Assembly (NCBI GenBank): GCA_022264855.1
Contig: JABYQU010000054.1
Location: forward strand, 62,001-126,000
Length of the DNA: 64,000 nucleotides
Direction of reading: 5' to 3'
DNA from: Lenzites betulinus
Lineage: Eukaryota > Basidiomycota > Agaricomycetes > Polyporales > Polyporaceae
Below the pieces are notes generated by a model. That model was not told the origin of the DNA and did no database searches. It worked only from the letters and a program-made list of their open reading frames with translations. The stretch's first letter is position 1; every line of letters starts with the position of its first letter. Below are positions 59,691 through 64,000 of this stretch, one piece after another. Both the position numbers and the translations under genes were made by a program.

Positions 59691-59972
59691 GTTCCCCTAC
59701 CATCCCTGGACTACGTAAGTAGGACAGGTCTTAGGGGGCAGAATCACGCTCCTCAGTGACCGTCACATCACGCTCCTCATGTTACCTCGTGATAGTCACA
59801 GGCCGTGAACGCTCACGTGCTTCTCAACGCAAAGCAAGATTTCGCACGGCAGGCAGTATATACATAACTCACTACGCGCTTTCGATCTCCTTCCCATCAC
59901 ATTAATTGTTCAATCGGTGCAAGGATACTACATACCACTCTCTTCCGAGCTCTCCATTTGATTACATTGCCT
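59691..59972. other. Promoter-like region before the Helitron-type fragment
   Basis: AT-richer sequence with GTATATACATAAC around 59856-59870, which could be a TATA element for the fragment starting at 59973. Confidence 0.35.
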
Positions 59973-61278
59973 ATGAACACCCTCGGCGAAGGTATATGAC
60001 GTGTAGCATTGTGATTTCTATGCTCACTCTGTAGCAGGTAATTCTGGGTCTCCGCTATTGTCCTCCGCCTTGATTCCTACTTCATCTGGAGAACCGAGCG
60101 TTCTGGGTACGTCTGTGCGGTCTCTCTTCTTGCGGTATATGTTTGATATCTTTGTTAGGGCGATGTCTCGGTTCCGAAGAGCGAGTTAGCTCTGTGCAGC
60201 TAACCACACGTACGTCTATCTGCTCTTGTGCCCCGTTTCTTCACTGATATGTCTCAGCCGGGTCGTCGGGCCCTTTAGCGGGTCATGCTGAATCGCAGGA
60301 TGTTTCTCGCGCTGGTACGTTATATGGCAATATCTCTGAACATGACTAACTTCCTCCCCTCCGATAAACCGCCGCCTTGTGCGTGCTGATGCTGTATGCC
60401 GTTGTCATGATGCTCTCCGCGAAATATTGTTGGTTGTTGTGATCCACCATAGCTGTTCAGGCAATCTATCTATCTGTTGTTGATGGCCGTCTGCAGGCAA
60501 TTCCGCAATCGATCTCCCGTGCTCATTTGGATACTATGTTTCAGTTCAGATTTTCGTCGTGTCTCCAAGCGTCCCATGTCGGTAGTGTGCAGTCGAAAGG
60601 AGGTGATCTGGTACTGATGTGTTCTTTGCCTGAAGTGATTCAGTTATACGGATTTTGGTGTTTAGGGCAGTTGAAAGTGTTGTGTTGGGTCCATGGTATA
60701 TGGGTTCCTGCGAAAAATGTTGATGTTGATTGTGTATCACAGCTCCTAGCAGCTCACGACTGTGGGTCTAGCGGTTGTAGGAGTGTAGAATATATATTTC
60801 AAGTTCTTAGTGGCAAGCTTCACGTTCGAGGACTCATGACGGTAAAGCTAATGATGCTGTACCACCTGAGAGAGAAGAACCGGTCGCTACCAACTCTCAT
60901 TTATACCTGGATAGCGGCACAGGAGTAGATGCCTCCGAGATGCAAAATAGCGAGGATGACTTGTATCTAGATATCATAGATAGTACTACACGTCGTGCGA
61001 TCATAACCGAATGGGAAGAAGCTGTGTCTGCGGCTTCTTTGACGAATCTTGTATGTGCAATTTGTGGACGTCTGACACCCCCGACACTCGTTACATACAA
61101 GAATCTGCATACACTGAGCCTTTCTCTGCTTCATAATAATCATCTTCCCACATACGTTCTACCCATAACTTATAACCGTGATGCATACAGCGGGGCAATT
61201 CTACATCCAAAAGGGCTGGTGAACACCGAGAGCGCTGACGGATCGCAGATTGCCTGGTATATTTTCACACCCATTTGA
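59973..61278 (+). pseudogene. 5' fragment of a Helitron-associated / DUF6570-type protein
   Basis: Four short in-phase exons can be read (59973-59991, 60038-60106, 60159-60209, 60258-60314) coding a Ser/Gly-rich N-terminus. Further downstream one frame gives LLAAHDCGSSGCRSVEYIFQ, and after a frame change near 60815 another gives ITEWEEAVSAASLTNLVCAICG, LPITYNRDAYSGAILHPKGL. This sequence order resembles the N-terminal region of the DUF6570/helicase proteins carried by basidiomycete Helitrons. The frame then stops at 61278; the Rep and helicase domains are absent, so it is a truncated, probably dead copy. The frame change could be an unrecognised intron. Confidence 0.5.
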
Positions 61279-62001
61279 GGTGTCTCTCAAAAAAGATACG
61301 CCGAACGTAGGCCAGGTCTGCCCGGAGGGCCATGTCAATTGTCAGGGGTCCTGAAGCAACATGGATGTGACGGCCGGTAACGGTCGAAATTGTGAACGTG
61401 TCGCGGTGCTGTGGTACTGAGGTGTGTCTGGTGGATAGGCATAGCAGCGCAGAGGTGTCAGAGCATGGTACATAGTACTTACTACTCACCGTTAGAGCTA
61501 TACGTTGTGCGCATGGAGACCAATTGCACGTATGCCAGTTGCAAGTCGATGATAAACAATGTCGTGGGATGCTGTTCCGATCCCAGCGACACATTGGCGG
61601 CTAGCCTCCCCTAGGCAGACGAACCAATGTACAAGCACCAGGACGTTGTTGGCAAGAAGTTCGGAAGCCAAAGCATCTGTGGCATTCATGGATGTGACGT
61701 AGAAGGAGGTTCAGGCACCCGAAGGCATAGCTTCCATGTTGTAGGGGGCGGGGAGCAGAAACAAGGAATCCATTAATCAATAAGTGGGATATCTGGGCGA
61801 GTGAGTGCTAGCGGCGTTTGGACGCAGCGCAGAACCGAGATACAAAACAACACGGGGAAGGCTGGAGTGAGTGAAAGGAGCACGTAACATGCAGGAGGGG
61901 GGCGAGAAGAAGTCCGTCCGAGTAGTCCGTGAGCGAACGCGACAACTGGAATACCAAGTCAGCCCGCCGTAACCATCCTGTAGACGTTCCCAGCGTACCA
62001 T
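61279..62001. other. Intergenic, nothing supportable
   Basis: About 0.7 kb downstream of the Helitron-type fragment; no helicase sequence continues here. Confidence 0.45.
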
Positions 62002-62463
62002 TCACCGCGCCGTCGGAGCAGCCCCCCGCACGCGCGTCCGACCGTCCTTCAGCCGCTCGGTGATGATCGGGCTCGCCGCAGGCCTGAACTTGTGCTCCTT
62101 CGAGTACCTGCCCGCATCGCCGCGCACCGCGCAGACCGGTCTCAGTATTCCGCACCCTACAAACACAAAGGCAAACGCGCATCAGCAAGCGAGCGCGACG
62201 CACCTGGAAGCATGGATGACCTTCGGCGTTTCCGCGACGGACGCGCGCAGCTTGATGCCGAAGTACATGAGGAAGAGGAGGAAGAGGATGAGCGCGACGC
62301 GCTTCCACGCGGACGGCGTGGGCGGGTTGAAGCGCGGGTCCTCCTCGAGCCGGCGGTGCAGCTCTTGTAGGTCGCTCGTGGGCTCGTCGCGACTCCGTCG
62401 CTTCAGGTCCGAGGCTTTGGTGGTACTGTCCGGGATACGCTCGTATCCGTAGGAGGTAGACAT
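62002..62463 (-). CDS. Small single-pass membrane protein, unknown
   Basis: Exons 62463-62204 and 62107-62002 with intron 62203-62108; 121 residues. Cytosolic-looking N-terminus with SYGYERIPDS and a charged helix (LQELHRRLEEDPRFNPPTP), one hydrophobic helix about residues 57-72 (VALILFLLFLMYFGIKL), then a short basic C-terminus ending RTRVRGAAPTAR. The acceptor giving RYSKEHKFRP is the one that keeps a sensible frame. The ATG at 62463 is favoured over upstream in-frame starts because the preceding codons look non-coding. I do not recognise the family. Confidence 0.7.
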
Positions 62464-64000
62464 TGTACGGGGAGTATGCTGAGTATCAAGAAGTAGCCTA
62501 GTGGCAAGTGACAGAAGTCTTGGAGGTAAGGGTAAAGACGGTGGATGTGGTACAAGGTCAAGATGCGTGGACAGCCTGGGCTTCCCCGCTCTCCGTGTCC
62601 TCGAAACAGGCGCCCATAGTTCGGAAAAAGTCACGGTCACATCACGGTCACATCTGCGATGAACGGCGTTAACTCCTGTGGACCGGCGCTTAATCAACTT
62701 CAGCCATGATCAGGTACCACCCGTGCGTTTTCTACCATCCATGCATGATGCAGTAGCATGCACAACGCTCTCCGCCTACGATGCCTCCATTATTCGCCAG
62801 TTAAACACCTCAGTCTATGTCTACTGTAAGGAGCTGTTGCTAAAAACATACAGCGTGCAGTCTGCGGAATGCCCAGACTGAGATACTCAGCAAGAATATT
62901 CTTCAAATGTACTCTGCACGTCGGCCCGTACGCGTAAAGCATACAGTCTTCAGCTGATCTGGCTATGACTTCATAGTTAATAGTGCCTTGGCTTCATATA
63001 ATGATTTATACTGGGAGTCTATAGGTTCTTCGATCGCGTTGCCCGCACGCCATTACAACCTCACTTCTGGACCTCACAATTCACACCATACCGGTGCACA
63101 CGAACAGCGGCTCGCCATACCTTCGAACTAGCACTGGCAGCACACGAGAACATACCCGCGATGCCACGGTGCTTGTGCCACTGTGGATGATACATGATCC
63201 TTTTCGGAACTTCCCACTCACTCCCATGGGTCGCGACTGGTCCATAGAGGGCGCCACAGACCATGTCTCATCGGCACATCGACGCCTCTTAATCGACCTC
63301 CTCCACCCAGACCCCATTCCCACTATTTAGAGTCGACCCCAACGTCTTTCACGATCGCAATTTACGCGGGTCCGTGGTGATCAGTCAAAATCGCCAGGGG
63401 TACCAGGACGGTACCCACTTGCTGTCCGCTGTGGCGGCGCTGTTCGATTGGAATGTCGCGTGGAGGTGGCCCCCCCATCTCCCCCCATCCGCCCGCCGCC
63501 CGTGAGCTCATCCTCATCAGCTTCTCCAAATTCTTAGGCGAGACTTTCTAGTTCTTCCGTACAGGCAGGGCTTTCTATTCTGACTCAACGCCCCTTCTTG
63601 GCTTGGCTGCATCTCCAGGGGAAGCCATGCAGAAAGATCACACGTACCCAGTAGTAGCCCGCTCACTTATGCCGTGTAGCTGCCGGACCACTCCACCCAG
63701 ACACCGATGGACACGTCCACACGAGCAGTGTCAGTGGACGTGCTAGCCCACCGACGTGATGTTCAAGTGTTGCGGAGGGGACCTAATAGTATTTAGGCAC
63801 TGGGCGGAATTTGCTTTCCCAGTGGCGTTCTGCGATCGACATTGACTTCTAGGACGCAGCCTCCGACATTGGCTCGGCTGCCATGGTCATGGAAGCGTCC
63901 CGGCATTCTTCATCAACGCCTTCGGCGAATGACAGAATATTTCCACCCCTCGAAACGGCTTTACTTAAAGCACAGACCTTGCGTCCGCTATGATGCCTGG
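62464..64000. other. Window end, nothing supportable
   Basis: About 1.5 kb with only short open frames of random composition; a C-rich tract lies near 63465-63500. No gene, RNA or repeat can be defended. Confidence 0.45.

Overview
This is a nuclear genome segment from a filamentous basidiomycete, most likely an agaricomycete close to the polypores. The evidence is very dense short introns (about 46-100 bp, GT-AG with CTAAC/CTGAC-like branch sites), small intergenic gaps, and families largely restricted to or expanded in Basidiomycota: a FunK1 kinase, DUF6534 seven-helix proteins and a duplicated small secreted protein. The species cannot be named from sequence alone. All gene models were spliced by eye; exon lengths were checked for phase and frame.

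Layout. 1-1412 (-) ornithine decarboxylase, cut by the window edge. 2737-4337 (-) PP2A activator PTPA/Rrd. 4904-8347 (+) Ku70, 18 exons. 9413-10248 (+) CGFS monothiol glutaredoxin with two iron-type GATA boxes upstream. 10.3-14.0 kb is gene-poor (a cryptic small gene, a coding-like fragment, a possible solo LTR). 14048-15119 (+) Maf-type nucleotide pyrophosphatase. 15658-17058 (+) biotin-type alpha-oxoamine synthase. 17148-17978 (-) POP5. 18596-19676 (-) unknown protein. 20728-21072 (-) COA6. 21344-25246 (+) TBC Rab-GAP. 25563-27925 (-) FunK1 kinase. 28515-29900 (-) CFEM-like membrane protein.

31401-33542 (+) and 38550-40854 (+) are DUF6534 paralogues. Between them lie RIX7 (33635-36303, -) and an inverted-repeat element (36519-37781). 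Then 41412-42931 (+) PP2A methylesterase PPE1, 43608-45629 (-) FAD monooxygenase, 47167-49159 (-) TPR protein, 49739-53638 (+) alpha-arrestin with a long disordered tail, 54528-57042 (+) formamidase with 23 exons, 57749-59059 (+) duplicated secreted protein, a short repetitive element (about 59365-59690), a decayed Helitron-type/DUF6570 fragment (59973-61278) and a small single-pass membrane protein (62002-62463, -). 62.5-64 kb holds nothing I can support.

Most genes are housekeeping: polyamine synthesis, DNA end joining, iron-sulfur/iron sensing, biotin, RNase P, ribosome biogenesis, mitochondrial COX assembly, vesicle traffic. PTPA and PPE1 both act on protein phosphatase 2A. No metabolite cluster is apparent. 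The unusual content is mostly architectural: micro-exons, GC-AG introns, a conserved exon ladder in the DUF6534 pair, and repeat elements at 36.5-37.8 kb and 59.4-61.3 kb.
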